Shown: positions 45,035-56,312, counted from the first letter of the stretch. The stretch is 64,000 bases of DNA from Magnolia sinica (GCF_029962835.1 NC_080585.1:62049443-62113442); one strand, 5' to 3'. Translations and numbers: made by a program. The notes: generated by a model not told the origin, from the letters alone.

Positions 45035-45650
45035 GACATTCTCAAGCGGAACCACATCACAGTATCACACAACCATATCACATCCTCAAGTGCAACCTCA
45101 TCACATAGTCCATCAACCGCATCTCATTCTCAAGTGAAACAACCACATCACATTATCACATAATCATATCACATCCTCAAGTGCAACCTCATCACATAGT
45201 TCATCAACTATTTCACATTATCAAGTGTAACCTCATCATACTATCATACTATCATATCATATCCTCAAGTGCAACCTCATCACGTAGTCCATCAACCATT
45301 TCACACTCTCAAGTGGAATCACATCACACAACCACACAACCATATCATATCTTCAAGTTCAACTCATCACATAATCCACCAACCATATCACATTCTTAAG
45401 TAGATATACCTCATCACACCATCACACAACCATATCATATCATCAAGTGCATCATCATCATATAGTCTATCAACGATATCATATTATCAAGTGCATCATC
45501 ATCATATAGTCTATCAACGATATCATATTATCAAGTGTAACCATATCACACCATCACCCAACTATATCATATCTTCAAGTGCAACCTCATCACATAATCC
45601 ATCAACCGTATCATATTATCTAGTGTAACCACATCAGACTATCAAACAAC
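45035..45650 (+). repeat. Minisatellite, ~82-94 base unit (array 2)
   Basis: The word TC(C/T)TCAAGTGCAACCTCATCAC recurs at roughly 45175, 45257, 45352 (variant) and 45573, with a related copy near 45083. A ~51-base segment with CATCATCATCATATAGTC is duplicated at 45437-45537. ORFs here follow the repeat and are not genes. Confidence 0.8.
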
Positions 45651-45655
45651 CATAT

Positions 45656-46047
45656 TGTTCACAACCCCAAGTGTAGGGTCACGATGTAGTAATAATCTCA
45701 GTGAGGTCAAGGTCGAGCCGAGGAATCTTCGACTCGTTGAGGGACTAGTCGAAGGAGGCAAATTTTTGGGGTTCATTTTTTTCACTTCAAGTCTTCAATG
45801 CTCTTCACTCCTCACTTAGTTTTCATGGATCTATAGCATGTGAATTCTTCATTCTTGGTCTCATAAGATCCATCCATGGCTTTGGTGATTCTTGAGCATT
45901 AAATCCATGCTTTTAGCATCCTTTTCAATCCAAGCTCTTAAATTCACCTTGCAACACAAACATGATTAAAATAGAACATTAAGCATTATCATGTTCATAA
46001 AACCAAGTAATAAATGGGGGATACTATGCAATATTTGACCCTCAACA
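45656..46047 (-). mobile_element. 3' LTR (internally shortened) of a minus-strand Athila-like element
   Basis: On the minus strand it starts TGTTGAGGGTCAAATATTGC at 46047 and ends GGGGTTGTGAACA at 45656. Its first ~250 bases match the start of the plus-strand LTR at 46715 (shared TTTAAGAGCTTGGA and AGCATGGATTTA). It is only 392 bases long, against well over 1 kb in the plus-strand copy, so an internal deletion is likely. Confidence 0.75.
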
Positions 46048-46714
46048 CAATCCCCAACCAGCATTTTGCTAGTCCCAAGCAAAGTATGCAAAAATTATTT
46101 TGAGAACCTCAAGACAATTTCTATAAGCTCAAGTGGTTTTTAAAAATTATCCAAATAATATAATTCTAAGATACATCAATGTTGAGCATTGCTTTCTCCT
46201 AAACTGTAGCACTCGAAAAATTTCATAGTCAAGTTCAAAGTATTAATCCACAAATTAGAACAATTCTAAACATTGAGTTCCATGGGTGCATAGTAAAGCT
46301 TAGACTTATAACACTCAAAGGTTCAATTCTCCATTTTCATGATAATATTAATAATCAAAAGAGCATTCAGGACAACCAAAATTTGCCTTACAGTTCATCT
46401 TCTCATTCTTCCAGCTTTTGATTTTTCCATCGATGGCCTTCACGCTATGTCAACCTTTTTTTAAAATCTTTAATAGGTAGTCATTTTCGACGATAACTGG
46501 TTTTTTAACTGGGTATTTATTTTTTTTATTATTATTATTTCAATTTTTCTCATTGAACATGATGGACAAATTCCCCAGGTTAGTTCCTTTCATGCTTAAT
46601 AATCACCATGTTAATAATTTAATATCAACCTGACACCTTAATGTGTAAGCTAGATGTGACATGTGAAATCACGACTCAATCAATATTTAAAACTTCTAAT
46701 CATGGATTAATAAT
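46048..46714 (-). mobile_element. 3' untranslated region and PPT of the minus-strand Athila-like element
   Basis: GGTTGGGGATTG on the minus strand (46048-46059) directly precedes the LTR start and is a plausible polypurine tract. The rest is AT-rich, non-coding DNA as in the long 3' regions of Athila elements. It is broken at 46714 by the plus-strand LTR. Confidence 0.65.
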
Positions 46715-46984
46715 TGTTAAGGGTCAAATATTGCATATTATCCCACATTTATTTCTTGGTTTTACAAACATAATATGGCTTAATGGAATATTTTGCATAT
46801 GTTTGTGTTACAATGTGATTTAAGAGCTTGGAATCAAAAGAATGTTAGAAGCATGGATTTAGTGCTCAAAAGCCACCAAAGCAAAGAATGGATCTTCGGA
46901 GACCAAGATTGAAGATTTCAAGACATCAAGATCCAAGAAAATCAAGTGAAGAAGGAAGTCGAAAGAACAAGCGTAGAAATCACA

Positions 46985-47400
46985 AAGACTCTGTCATCAA
47001 GAACCGTTCGATCACATCGAAGAACTGTTCGATGACATCAAACACTGGACGATAACATCAAATTTTTGAAGAAAAATTGAGTTAGTTGTTGGACATATTA
47101 GGTGTTTTTCTCGATTAATCGATGACATGTTCAATGACTCGAAGGAAGGTGCTCGATGACATCGAAGACTGCTCAATGACATCGAATTTATTGAAGAAAT
47201 TGAAGAAACTCACTGGACTATTTTGAACACATTTTTGATGACTCGAAGACTGTTCGATGGATCGAAGCTTCACTCAATGACATCAAAGGGCGATTCAATG
47301 ACACAGAGACTTACGCAGCGTAAAAGAAGAAAAGGCGCGACTTTTAGATTCAAACCCCTTCGATGACATCAAAGGGTGTTCAATGACATCAAAGGCATTA
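46985..47400 (+). repeat. Scattered TTCGATGACATCGAA modules in the Athila-like LTR
   Basis: At least eight variants of TCGATGACATC(G/A)AA or CAATGACATC(G/A)AA occur upstream of the TATA region, many partly palindromic. They could be repeated regulatory words of the LTR's U3 region. Confidence 0.65.
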
Positions 47401-47761
47401 CGCAGTCTATGTAAATTTGATCCAGTTTTGTGATTTTGTAAAATTTTGCCTATAAATAGGGGTTTCTAGGCACTTTCTAAGATATCTAGGTTTAGAGGAG
47501 TAGAGCAAAAGGGCAGAGTCACTTCCTAAGAGTTCTTCTTCCCTTCTACTTAGTTTTTAATGCTTTCTTCTAGGGTTTTTAATCCAATAATGTCTATGAT
47601 TGTCTAGATCCCTTAACTAGTGCTAAGGGGTGAAGCCTGTAGCGCGATTAGGATGTTTTTCTTGTTTAATTCTTGTTATTGTTGTACTCCTTTTATTGTA
47701 GTTTGATATTTGAGGAATACTTTTAGTGTTTAATGGTTTGTTGTGACTGAAATTACAATAT

Positions 47762-47766
47762 ATCTG
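47762..47766 (+). repeat. Target-site duplication (left) of the SIRE insertion
   Basis: ATCTG. The identical pentamer follows the insertion at 58289-58293. Confidence 0.85.
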
Positions 47767-49413
47767 CGTAAATGTTATAGTTTATAGCCCTTTTATTGTC
47801 AAATTTGTGGTGCCAAAGACACTGTTATGCAGCTTGCATCTGTGAAAAACAATGCTCTACTCAAGATCAGCTTTGTTTGACAAGCACTGTTCACAAGTCA
47901 AGAATCTCAAGAAGCTTTCAAGTTCAACCTCAAGATCTCAAGAAGCTTTCAAGTTTAAGCTCCATCAAGACTTCAAGCTTTGCTACTTTTAAAGGTCTCT
48001 TGTTTCTAAGTTTCAATGTCCTTACTTCACTATTGAGGTATGACTAACCTTAGGTTGACCTTTAGACTAGGTCATTCTGGATACATAATTCATATGTTTT
48101 ATATATGTGAGTTTAGGTTGTTCTAAGACTAGTCCTAAACTTTGTTCGACTAGTCTTAGCACTGCTTCGACCTGTCTAAGAATTTTCTAGATCAGTCGTA
48201 AGTTTGTTGCAAAATTTGGATATTTTTTGTTTGGCTTCGACTAGTCGTATGAACAGTGTCGACTGTTTCTTCGACCTGTCGTAGAGCTACGACTCAATGT
48301 ACAGTGTTGGAGATTAGCTAGCTTCGACTAGTCATATGAAACCTATGACCAGTCGAAGGAGACCTACGACCAGTCGTAGACCACCTACGACCAGTCGTGA
48401 AACTGCCAGATCTTATCGCGCCCGAATTTTCAAATATCGGTTGGTTCTACGACCAGTCGTAGAGGTCTTTAGACCAGTCGAAGACATGATTTGCTCACCT
48501 ATAAATAGAGCACGAATCTCAGAATAAAATATAAAATTCAAGCTAATTTAATTTGGCCTTCTGAGAGATAAGTCTGTGCTCTATTTTAAGCTAAGTGTGC
48601 ATATTTAATATTCTCTTTCTTAAGCTTTTCTTATTTGATTTTGTTCTTATATTCCAATCTTATTTGAAAAGAGGAATTGCTGTATTCCGTCTTCTTGGAA
48701 TCAAAATCAAATAAAGTTACGCCCCATTTGGTTTAATTTAAAATCTGTTAGAACTTAGAACCATTACAAAGAGAGTATTAGACATTAAACTTTGACATTC
48801 AAATCTCTACTCCGACTTGGTAAGGTTTTGGGTGAACCTGGAAAACCTATCTTTGATAGTGAATGCTGATATCCCCTGTGTGAGGATATTAGGAGTGGAG
48901 TAGTGTTGTGTGGCTGTTGTTGAACAGTTGGTGTACACACAGGCGAACCACTATAATTCTTTATCTTGTGGTTTGAATGATTGCTTACATTTTATATCTC
49001 TTTTCATTCAGATTTGTGGAATGTATGTGTGGATGTGAATGTTGTAAAATTTACATTACAAGCACAATGGGAATGTTGTAATAATTTAGTTTTAAATTCT
49101 TGCAATTTATTTCAATTCCTTGCTATTTATTTATTCCTCTCAGGTTTGAGTTTTTGATACAAAGGACGTTCTAGAAATAAGGTTGTCCTGCCATAAACCT
49201 TTGGTTTTTATGGTGTAAGGTTGTCCTTAGAACTGAATTCGTATCAACCTCTCAATACTTGTTTAGTGAGATTGCTTTTATTTCGGCATTGTGATTTGAT
49301 TTAGTTTATTTGGTTATCTATCTTACTTTATTCCGTTGTTAAAGTTTTATTTTGGCATCGTCCTATTCACCCCCCCCCCCTCCCCCTCTAAGATGTATAG
49401 CTAGGCCATTTCA
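47767..49413 (+). mobile_element. 5' LTR of a SIRE-type copia element
   Basis: It begins CGTAAATGTTATAG (the expected TG has become CG) and ends CTAGGCCATTTCA, followed by the PBS; 1647 bases. It contains many CGACTAGTCG/CGACCAGTCG palindromic words (48180-48490), a TATA box at 48500 and a C13 run near 49370. Against the 3' LTR (56313-58154) it lacks ~185 bases near 48822 and ~24 bases near 48250, but otherwise aligns closely. Confidence 0.92.
48500..48508 (+). promoter_or_regulatory. TATA box of the SIRE LTR
   Basis: TATAAATAG after CTCACC, conserved in the 3' LTR at 57068-57076. It lies just downstream of the palindromic GACCAGTCG cluster. Confidence 0.75.
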
Positions 49414-49415
49414 AG

Positions 49416-49427
49416 TGGTATCAAAGC
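49416..49427 (+). promoter_or_regulatory. Primer-binding site (tRNA-iMet) of SIRE
   Basis: TGGTATCAAAGC, two bases after the LTR end, complementary to the initiator tRNA-Met 3' end apart from one position. Confidence 0.85.
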
Positions 49428-49497
49428 CTAATAGCTCGCTCTTATTGCTTTTTATTTGGATTTAATTCTTGAGTTAATGATCTAAGCTATATATAAG

Positions 49498-52032
49498 ATG
49501 TCAAATTTTGATAGCCTATCAGTCACTAGGCCTCCAACCTTTGATGGCTCCAACTATGCCTATTGGAAAGCCAGGATGAGGATCTTCCTCAAATCAATGG
49601 ATGAGAGTGTTTGGCAAGCCACAATGACTGAATGGAACCCACCTACCACTGAAGTGACTGGTATTGATGGTTCAAAATCAATGAGAGTAACACTATATTT
49701 CTCATGGACCACCCTTCAAAAAAATGAGAGTAGTGCCAATGCAAAAACACTAAATCCAATCACTTGCGCAATATCACCGGATGAGTTCAAAAGAATCATA
49801 TCCTGTGATACTGCAAAGCAAGCCTGGGATATATTAGAAATGACACACGAGGGTACTACAATTGTTAAAAAATCTAAAGTCCAACTCCTCACAACCAAAT
49901 TTGAAGAAATTCATATAGAGGAAAATGAAATGTTTATGGACTTTTACACTAGATTAAATGACATTGTAAACTCAATGTGGGGTCTTGGCGATAAAATCCC
50001 AGAAGGTAAAGTGTGTGTAAAGATACTACGCTCACTTCCTGAACGGTTCAACTCTAAGGTAACCGCAATCCAGGAACTTCGTGATACGGACAATATGAGG
50101 GTAGAAGAACTAGTTGGTTCTTTACAAACCTATGAGTTACACTTTAAAGCTCCTAAAAGTAAATCCATCGCTCTTAAATCTTCTAAAGAAAACTCTGATT
50201 CTGAAGATGATATGGCTCTTTTAGCAAAAAAGTTTTACAAGATTTTCAAGAGTAAAAAGAGGGTTGATTTTCAAAAATCAAATGATAAGAAAAGATCAAA
50301 ACCCAAATCTAAAACTTGGAATTCTTTGAAATATAGTCAATGTTACAACTGCCAAGAATATGGGCATTTAGCAGACAAGTGTCCTAAAAAGGACAAACCC
50401 AAAAAGAAGGGTATGTTGGCTACTTGGGATGAATCATCTGATTCTGAAGCTTCTTCTAAATCAGAAGATTCTGAAACCGAGTTAGGCAGGGAAGTTAAAG
50501 CCCTTATGACTCTAGCCAAATTCACTTTTTCAAATCATGATGATTCAACTAGCAAAGAAAATCTGAATAGTGATTATGAAAATGAAGATGATCTTCAAGA
50601 TGCTTACAATGCCCTATACAAGGAAAGTTGTAAAATTGCTGCCAAACTTAAACTTCAAAAAGAAAAGTTTTTTAAACTCAAAGAATGTTTTGAATCTCTT
50701 GTTTTAGAAAAATCCCAAATTTCAAATTGTTTTGAAAAATCAAAATGTGATTTAGAATTCAAAACCTCCCTAATTAAAAATCTAAAATCTGAAAATGAGA
50801 GACTTAAAAATGAAGTATCTTCTCTTCTGAGTTTAAAGGATACATGGAGGTATGCCCAAGGAAATCCAAAGTTAGAAAAACTTTTATCTGTATCTAAAAA
50901 ATGTGGCGACAGATCCGGATTAAGCTATGATAAAAATGTTCCTCCTAAACAAAAGTATACTTCTCCTAAGTTTGTGAAAAGAGAGTCCTCTAACTCAAAA
51001 GGGAAAAATACTAGTCAAAGTTTTTCTAAAAATACAAAAGCTTTTCAAAAACCTGGAGGTAGCTATGTCAACTTCAAAAATCAAAATAGAAACCCACTAG
51101 CTGAAAAGATAGTGGATTTACTCAAGGAACTCTTAAAATCTAACTCAGTAGGTCATTCTTATAACAACAGTCAGAAGAAGACCAACTATACTACTAAACC
51201 CAAAACAGTTCTGAAATGGGTTCCTAAAGTTACCTGCTTGGTTGCCCACACCGCTTTCAAAGCAACAAGCCATTCAAAGTGGTACCTAAATAGTGGATGC
51301 TCCAGGCATATGACAGGTGACAAGGCCTTATTCACCGATCTTAAAGATATGACTGATGGGTCAGTTACTTTTGGTGATGGAAGCAATTGCAAGATTATGG
51401 GCCAAGGTATAGTTCAACTCTATAACCTTCCTTTGTTTAAAAATATTTTGTTTGTTGAAGGACTAAAACATAATCTTCTAAGCATATCACAAATTTCTCA
51501 GAATAATCATAGTGTTCGGTTTTCTAATCAAGGTTGTGAGATTCTAAACAACAAGGGGTCAGTAATACTAACTGGACGTAGAACGTCTGAAAACTGCTAT
51601 ATTATTAGTGAATCCAACTCATCTAATCAATCGTGTTACATGGTCAATATAGACGAGACTGATTTGTGGCACAAATGTCTTGGACATGTACACTACAGAA
51701 ATCTATATAGATTGAGCAAACGAGAACTTATAAGAGGTCTACCCAAACTACAAAAGTTAGATAAAATATGTGGTGAATGCCAAATTGGCAAACAAACAAG
51801 GAACTCACACAAAAAGGTGAATTCCAATACCACATCAAGACCACTCGAGCTTCTCCATATGGATCTTGTAGGACCTACCAGGACGGAAAGTCGAGGTGGC
51901 AAAAGATATATCTTGGTAATAGTAAATGACTTTACCAGATATACATGGGTTGTCTTCTTAAGGGACAAATCAGAAACCTTTGAAGAAGTGAAAAAGGTTC
52001 TTAAAAGGATTCAAACTGAAAACGGTTCTTAA
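49498..52032 (+). CDS. SIRE gag-protease-integrase (5' part of Gag-Pol), 844 codons
   Basis: ATG 49498 sits at the end of the leader. Domains in order: N-terminal copia gag (PPTFDGSNYAYWKARMRIFL, ~13-32) and a UBN2-like region. The zinc knuckle CYNCQEYGHLADKC (~281-294) is intact. A long Lys/Ser coiled region follows. The protease reads WYLNSGCSRHMTGD (~595-608), where the catalytic Asp of DSG is Asn. The pre-integrase block is LWHKCLGHVHYRNLYRLSKR (~720) with the HHCC finger CGECQIGKQTR. The integrase core starts LLHMDLVGPTRTESRGG (first Asp). A TAA at 52030 ends the frame shortly before the second catalytic Asp. It is the longest ORF in the window. The protease mutation and stop make it defective. 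Confidence 0.93.
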   Translation: MSNFDSLSVTRPPTFDGSNYAYWKARMRIFLKSMDESVWQATMTEWNPPTTEVTGIDGSKSMRVTLYFSWTTLQKNESSANAKTLNPITCAISPDEFKRIISCDTAKQAWDILEMTHEGTTIVKKSKVQLLTTKFEEIHIEENEMFMDFYTRLNDIVNSMWGLGDKIPEGKVCVKILRSLPERFNSKVTAIQELRDTDNMRVEELVGSLQTYELHFKAPKSKSIALKSSKENSDSEDDMALLAKKFYKIFKSKKRVDFQKSNDKKRSKPKSKTWNSLKYSQCYNCQEYGHLADKCPKKDKPKKKGMLATWDESSDSEASSKSEDSETELGREVKALMTLAKFTFSNHDDSTSKENLNSDYENEDDLQDAYNALYKESCKIAAKLKLQKEKFFKLKECFESLVLEKSQISNCFEKSKCDLEFKTSLIKNLKSENERLKNEVSSLLSLKDTWRYAQGNPKLEKLLSVSKKCGDRSGLSYDKNVPPKQKYTSPKFVKRESSNSKGKNTSQSFSKNTKAFQKPGGSYVNFKNQNRNPLAEKIVDLLKELLKSNSVGHSYNNSQKKTNYTTKPKTVLKWVPKVTCLVAHTAFKATSHSKWYLNSGCSRHMTGDKALFTDLKDMTDGSVTFGDGSNCKIMGQGIVQLYNLPLFKNILFVEGLKHNLLSISQISQNNHSVRFSNQGCEILNNKGSVILTGRRTSENCYIISESNSSNQSCYMVNIDETDLWHKCLGHVHYRNLYRLSKRELIRGLPKLQKLDKICGECQIGKQTRNSHKKVNSNTTSRPLELLHMDLVGPTRTESRGGKRYILVIVNDFTRYTWVVFLRDKSETFEEVKKVLKRIQTENGS

Positions 52033-54252
52033 GTCAATAAGATTCATAGTGATCATGGATCCGAATTTGAGAATAGCGGTTTTGAGAAGTTCTGTAGTGA
52101 CCAGGAATATTACATGAATTCTCAGCGCCCAAAACTCCACAACAAAATGGAATAGTTGAAAGGAAAAATAGAGTGCTTCAAGAAATGGCTAATGTCATGT
52201 TGAACAGTATGAAGCTCTCTAAGAACCTTTGGGCAGAAGTAGTCAATACAGCTTGCTATATCATTAACCGGGTTTCCACTAGTAAAGGTATAATAAAACA
52301 GCTTATGAATCGTAGTTCGATAAAAAGCCTACTGTCAAATACTTTCGAGTTTTTGGTAGCAAGTGCTATATTTTACGAGATCGTGAATATCTGGGAAAGT
52401 TTGATACGAAGAGTGATGAAGGGATCATTTTAGGATACTCTTTAAACAGTCAAGCTTATAGGGTTCTGAACAAAAGGACCGGTGTGATTCAAGAGTCTAT
52501 CAGTGTAGTCATTGATGATCACTTAAACACACCAGTCTCAAGTTCAGATAATGATGAAGTACTAGTAATTGATAAATCTGATACTTCATCTAATCAAATT
52601 GATTCTGAACTAAGGATTGTTAAAGATCATCCAACCACACAGATTCTTAGAAACCCTCTCACTGGTGTTCGTACCCGTAGACAACTTGAGGATATATGTA
52701 ATTACGTATGTTTTACATCTCAGATAGAACCATCTAATGTAAAAGAAGCTCTTGCTGATGAAAACTGGATTGTTGCGATGCAAGAAGAACTTAACCAATT
52801 CAAGAGAAATGATGTTTGGTATCTCGTACCTAGACCTAAAGATAAACACATCATTGGAACCAAATGGATTTTCAAAAATAAGTCTGACGAGCTTGGCAAT
52901 ATTATTAGAAACAAGGCTAGGCTAGTGGTACCAGGTTACACTCAAATTGAAGTCATTGATTTTGATGAAACCTTCGCACCAATAGCACGTCTTGAATCAA
53001 TTATACTCTTTATATCCATTGCCTGTGTTAGAAAGTTTAAGATTTACTAAATATATGTGAAAAGTGCTTTTTTAAATGGTGATCTGCATGAGGAAGTCTA
53101 TGTTGAACAACCGATGGGTTTTGAAGATCTCAAAAATATTGATCATATGTATCGCCTTAAAAAGGCACTTTACAGTTTAAAACAAGCTCCTAGGGCATGG
53201 TACGAGAAACTAACAAAGTTTCTATTAAGCCATAATTTTCAAATGGGATGTGTTGATAAGACTTTGTTTATCAAAAAATATGATGATAATATTTTAATAG
53301 TACAAATTTATGTTGATGATATCATTTATGGATCTACCTGTACTGACATGACTATTGAGTTTGCAGATTTGATGAAATCTCAGTTTGAAATGAGCATGGT
53401 TGGGGAATTGAATTATTTTCTTGGGTTGCAAGTAAAGCAAAAACCTGACAGAATGTTTATTTCTCAATCTAAACATGTAATGAATTTGATTAAGAAATTT
53501 GGATTTGAGAATGGTAAGAACTTTGATACTCCTATGAGTACAACTTTGAAACTCTCAAAAGATTTTACAGGTAAAAATGTGGATCCGAAATTATATCATA
53601 GTATGATTGGTAGTTTACTGTATTTAACTACTAGTAGACCTGCTATCGCTCTAAGTGTTAGTTTTGCACTAGATATCAGTCTGATCCTAAAGAGTCACAC
53701 TTGACTGCTGTCAAGCGGATTATGCGATATGTCACAAGTACTATTAATCTCGGTCTCTGGTATCCACATGAGACTAGTGTTCAATTAGCTAGGTACTCAG
53801 ATGCAGACTGGGCTAGTAATCTTGATGATAGAAAATCAACCAGTAGTGGTTGTTTCTATATTAGAAACTATTTAGTTTCTTGGTTTAGTAAGAAACAAAG
53901 TTCTATATCACTTTCAACAGCTGAAGCTGAATATATCGCAGCTGGTAATGCGTGTACGCAGCTTGTTTGGATGAAACGTATGCTAAGTGACTATGAAATT
54001 AAATAGGATTCTATGTTATTATATTGTGATAATTCCAGTGCCATAAATATTTCAAAAAATCCAATTCAACATTCTCATACTAAGCACATTGACGTTAGAT
54101 TTCATTATATTCGAAAATTAGTAGAAGAAAAGGTTATATCTTTGGAATATATCCCTACCGAAAATCAACGTGCTGACATTTTCACTAAACCGCTCAACAA
54201 AAGCAGGTTTAACAAAATGAAATTTAATCTTAGCATGTGCATTTTAAAGTGA
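52033..54252 (+). pseudogene. SIRE integrase remainder, reverse transcriptase and RNase H
   Basis: After the stop, integrase continues in broken frames (SDHGSEFEN; LQEMANVMLNSMKLSKNLWA). RT: VKEALADENWIVAMQEELNQ, NDVWYLVPRPKDKHIIGTKW, a stop near 53048, then [34 protein letters not shown] and the catalytic [12 protein letters not shown] frameshift near 53700 precedes RNase H: YSDADWASNLDDRKSTSSGC, FSKKQSSISLSTAEAEYIAA, a TAG at 54004, then LLYCDNSSAINISKNPIQHS and TKHIDVRFHYIRKLVEEK. These are the hallmarks of the SIRE/Maximus copia lineage. Confidence 0.92.
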
Positions 54253-54711
54253 TTATTTATGCCTATTTATATTATAGTGTATATAATTGCTTGATTTGTT
54301 TTCAAATTTTTGAATATAATGCTGAAAATCCATTTTTTCTGGCCGGTACTCGACCAGTCGTGAATCTACACCACCAGTCATGCTACGACCGGTCGTGTAC
54401 ATCCACAACCAGTCGTGAATCGCGTGAATCTCTTATAATTTGGGGAAATGCTTCTTCTTCTTCATTTCTTCTTCACTCGCCAACGGGCCGACACACGACC
54501 AGTCGAACCCATCGTTCAAAATCTTCAAGGTTAGTGCTTCATTTGTATTTTTCTTATAGATTTGTGTCTAGATTTCTTCTATTTGACTCTTAAAGTTATC
54601 TATTTTCAAATTTCTTTGAGATTTGGGGTTTTTCTTAGGTAAAATCTAATTTAAGAAAACCCACTTCTTAACCCTTTGCAACTCTCTTTTTTCTTGAAAT
54701 CCTTGTTGCAA
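54253..54711 (+). other. Spacer between SIRE pol and the third ORF, with GACCAGTCG palindromes
   Basis: Contains at least five (A/C)GACC(A/G)GTCG-type words (54347-54510) like those in front of the LTR TATA box, and a splice-donor-like CAAG|GTTAGT near 54529. No coding homology. Confidence 0.6.
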
Positions 54712-55841
54712 ATGGCATCTAGAGGAAGAAAAATAACATCCTGTGGTCCTTCTTCTTCCTCCAGATCAACCCTTATTACTAAGCGTCATCTTCAAGCTCC
54801 CGAGGATGATCCATCCTATGTTCGGGACATCAGATTGCGTAATGTTATTGTTGAACATCCTGTTGATATTGATCATGTTGCTCCTTTTGATGTCCTTCCT
54901 ATACTCCAAGCTGTAGGTTGGGATAACTTATTACATTGGGGTGGGCCAGCATACCGGTCCATTGCCAAGTCCATGTTTACATGCATATGTGATTTTTCAT
55001 TGAAAAATTTATCTTTTAAGTTGATCGTCATTTGATTTCCGCTCTTATGGAAATTCTTGTGAATGATGAGGGCATTCCTATCCATAAATTATCTAAAAAA
55101 CCCTCAGTATCTGAAAAACGTATGCTCATTAAAGATTTATGTAATTTAGATGTTCAATGGACTCATAAAGGGAATATGCTTCCTTCAAAATATCTGTTAC
55201 CCAAATACAGAGTTCTTCACAAAATCTTTGTGTCTAACTTGTATCCTCAATCGGGTAATAAATCTGAATTGACTTCCTTCATGGTCCGTGTTCTTCATGC
55301 TATTGCTAGCGGTGCTCATGTTTGTCTATCATTCTTGATTTGTCACTCCATTATTCAATTTCGACTCCATCCTGATCACAGTGACATTCTTTTTTATTAT
55401 TTGATAACTGTGTTGGCTATGCATATGTTAGTCGATATGCCGGTTGGAGAGGCCCTTATCCATCATCTAATATTTAACAATTCTAATATCAATAAGATGA
55501 AGCTTGATTTCCTTCCTGGTCAAGGTGTTGGTGGTGGCAATGCTGAAGCTGAACATGAGGAAGAAGCTAGTGATCTTCCTCCTGATGATATCAACATGGA
55601 TGATATATTTGAAGAACTTGAATCTGATTCTAGAAATGATCCAGATTATGAGCCTTCTGAGTTTGATGCACGTCTACATGCATTGAAAGATAAAGTTGAG
55701 AATATGAATGTTAAGATGGAAAACATGTCTGTTACCCATGATTTTCAATTCAAGTATATGCGCAAATATCTTAGGCGCTTGAACAAGGGCTTGTATCAAC
55801 TTGATCCTTCCATCCCTGCACCTTCATCTAGTTCTGATTAG
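54712..55841 (+). pseudogene. SIRE third (env-like) ORF with PF20167-like block
   Basis: ATG 54712 (MASRGRKITSCG...) is the likely start; an in-frame ATG 36 bases upstream is possible. A Ser-rich N-terminus is followed by DPSYVRDIRLRNVIVEHP and VGWDNLLHWGGPAYRSIAKS. A frameshift lies near 55020, then comes KYLLPKYRVLHKIFVSNLYP and a hydrophobic stretch (VCLSFLICHSII, LFYYLITVLAMHML). The acidic segment near 55550-55650 and a heptad-like VENMNVKMENMSV region resemble the coiled coil of SIRE env-like proteins. The middle block resembles the plant-transposon domain also seen upstream of gag in the Tekay elements. Function unknown; no fusion activity is implied. Confidence 0.7.
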
Positions 55842-56300
55842 ATCTTTTAAGTTAGCTGGTCTGTTATAACTTTATTACTCTTATGTTAGCTTAACTGGTT
55901 TTGAGACTATAGCTATTTTTGACTTAGTTGGTTAATCATATCATGTCTTGTTTCCACTCATATATCTCTTTCCTTATTTCTCCTCAGCCATCTGTTCTAT
56001 GCTTCCTTTGTCCTATTGTGACAAAAAGGGTGAGAATGGATATGGATGTGATGTGTCATCTGTCCACTCATATATCATAACATGATTATGTTATGAGGAG
56101 AGAGTAGCATTGTATATTACTCAGGGGGGCATGTGCAGAAGTGGACTGTATGTTATGTTAATTTACAGGTTTGTAGGATCATGTTTGTATGCCGGTTGAT
56201 AACAACTGGTACATGATATAACAACTAGTGCATGATTCTTTAATCAGATATTCTATGTTATGTAACATATCTTGGAAGTGTGTTTTGTCACTAATTTGAC
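55842..56300 (+). other. SIRE 3' untranslated region
   Basis: AT-rich, without ORFs. It ends at the polypurine tract. Confidence 0.6.
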
Positions 56301-56312
56301 AAAGGGGGAGAT
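56301..56312 (+). promoter_or_regulatory. Polypurine tract of SIRE
   Basis: AAAGGGGGAGAT lies immediately before the LTR start TGTAAGTGTTATAG at 56313. Confidence 0.88.

Larger units (their letters stand above)
46715..47766 (+). mobile_element. LTR of the plus-strand Athila-like element, part 1
   Basis: It starts TGTTAAGGGTCAAATATTGC. It contains ATAAATAGGGGTTTCTAGG (TATA region near 47451), then CTAGGGTTTTTAATCC. It is interrupted at 47767 by the SIRE element; the sequence resumes after the ATCTG duplication at 58294. Confidence 0.78.

Noticed and set aside
45035-45650. CRISPR-like array
   Set aside because: Units are degenerate and contiguous with no constant repeat/unique spacer pattern, and the context is a plant genome.
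47796-48047. Conserved ORF present twice (also 56340-56594)
   Set aside because: It is the same LTR sequence in the two SIRE LTRs; duplication reflects LTR identity and not coding constraint.
54712-55841. A retroviral-type envelope glycoprotein in SIRE
   Set aside because: No signal peptide, furin-like site or fusion-peptide pattern is visible; the resemblance is to the plant-transposon domain and the coiled coil of SIRE third ORFs, so only the label env-like is used.
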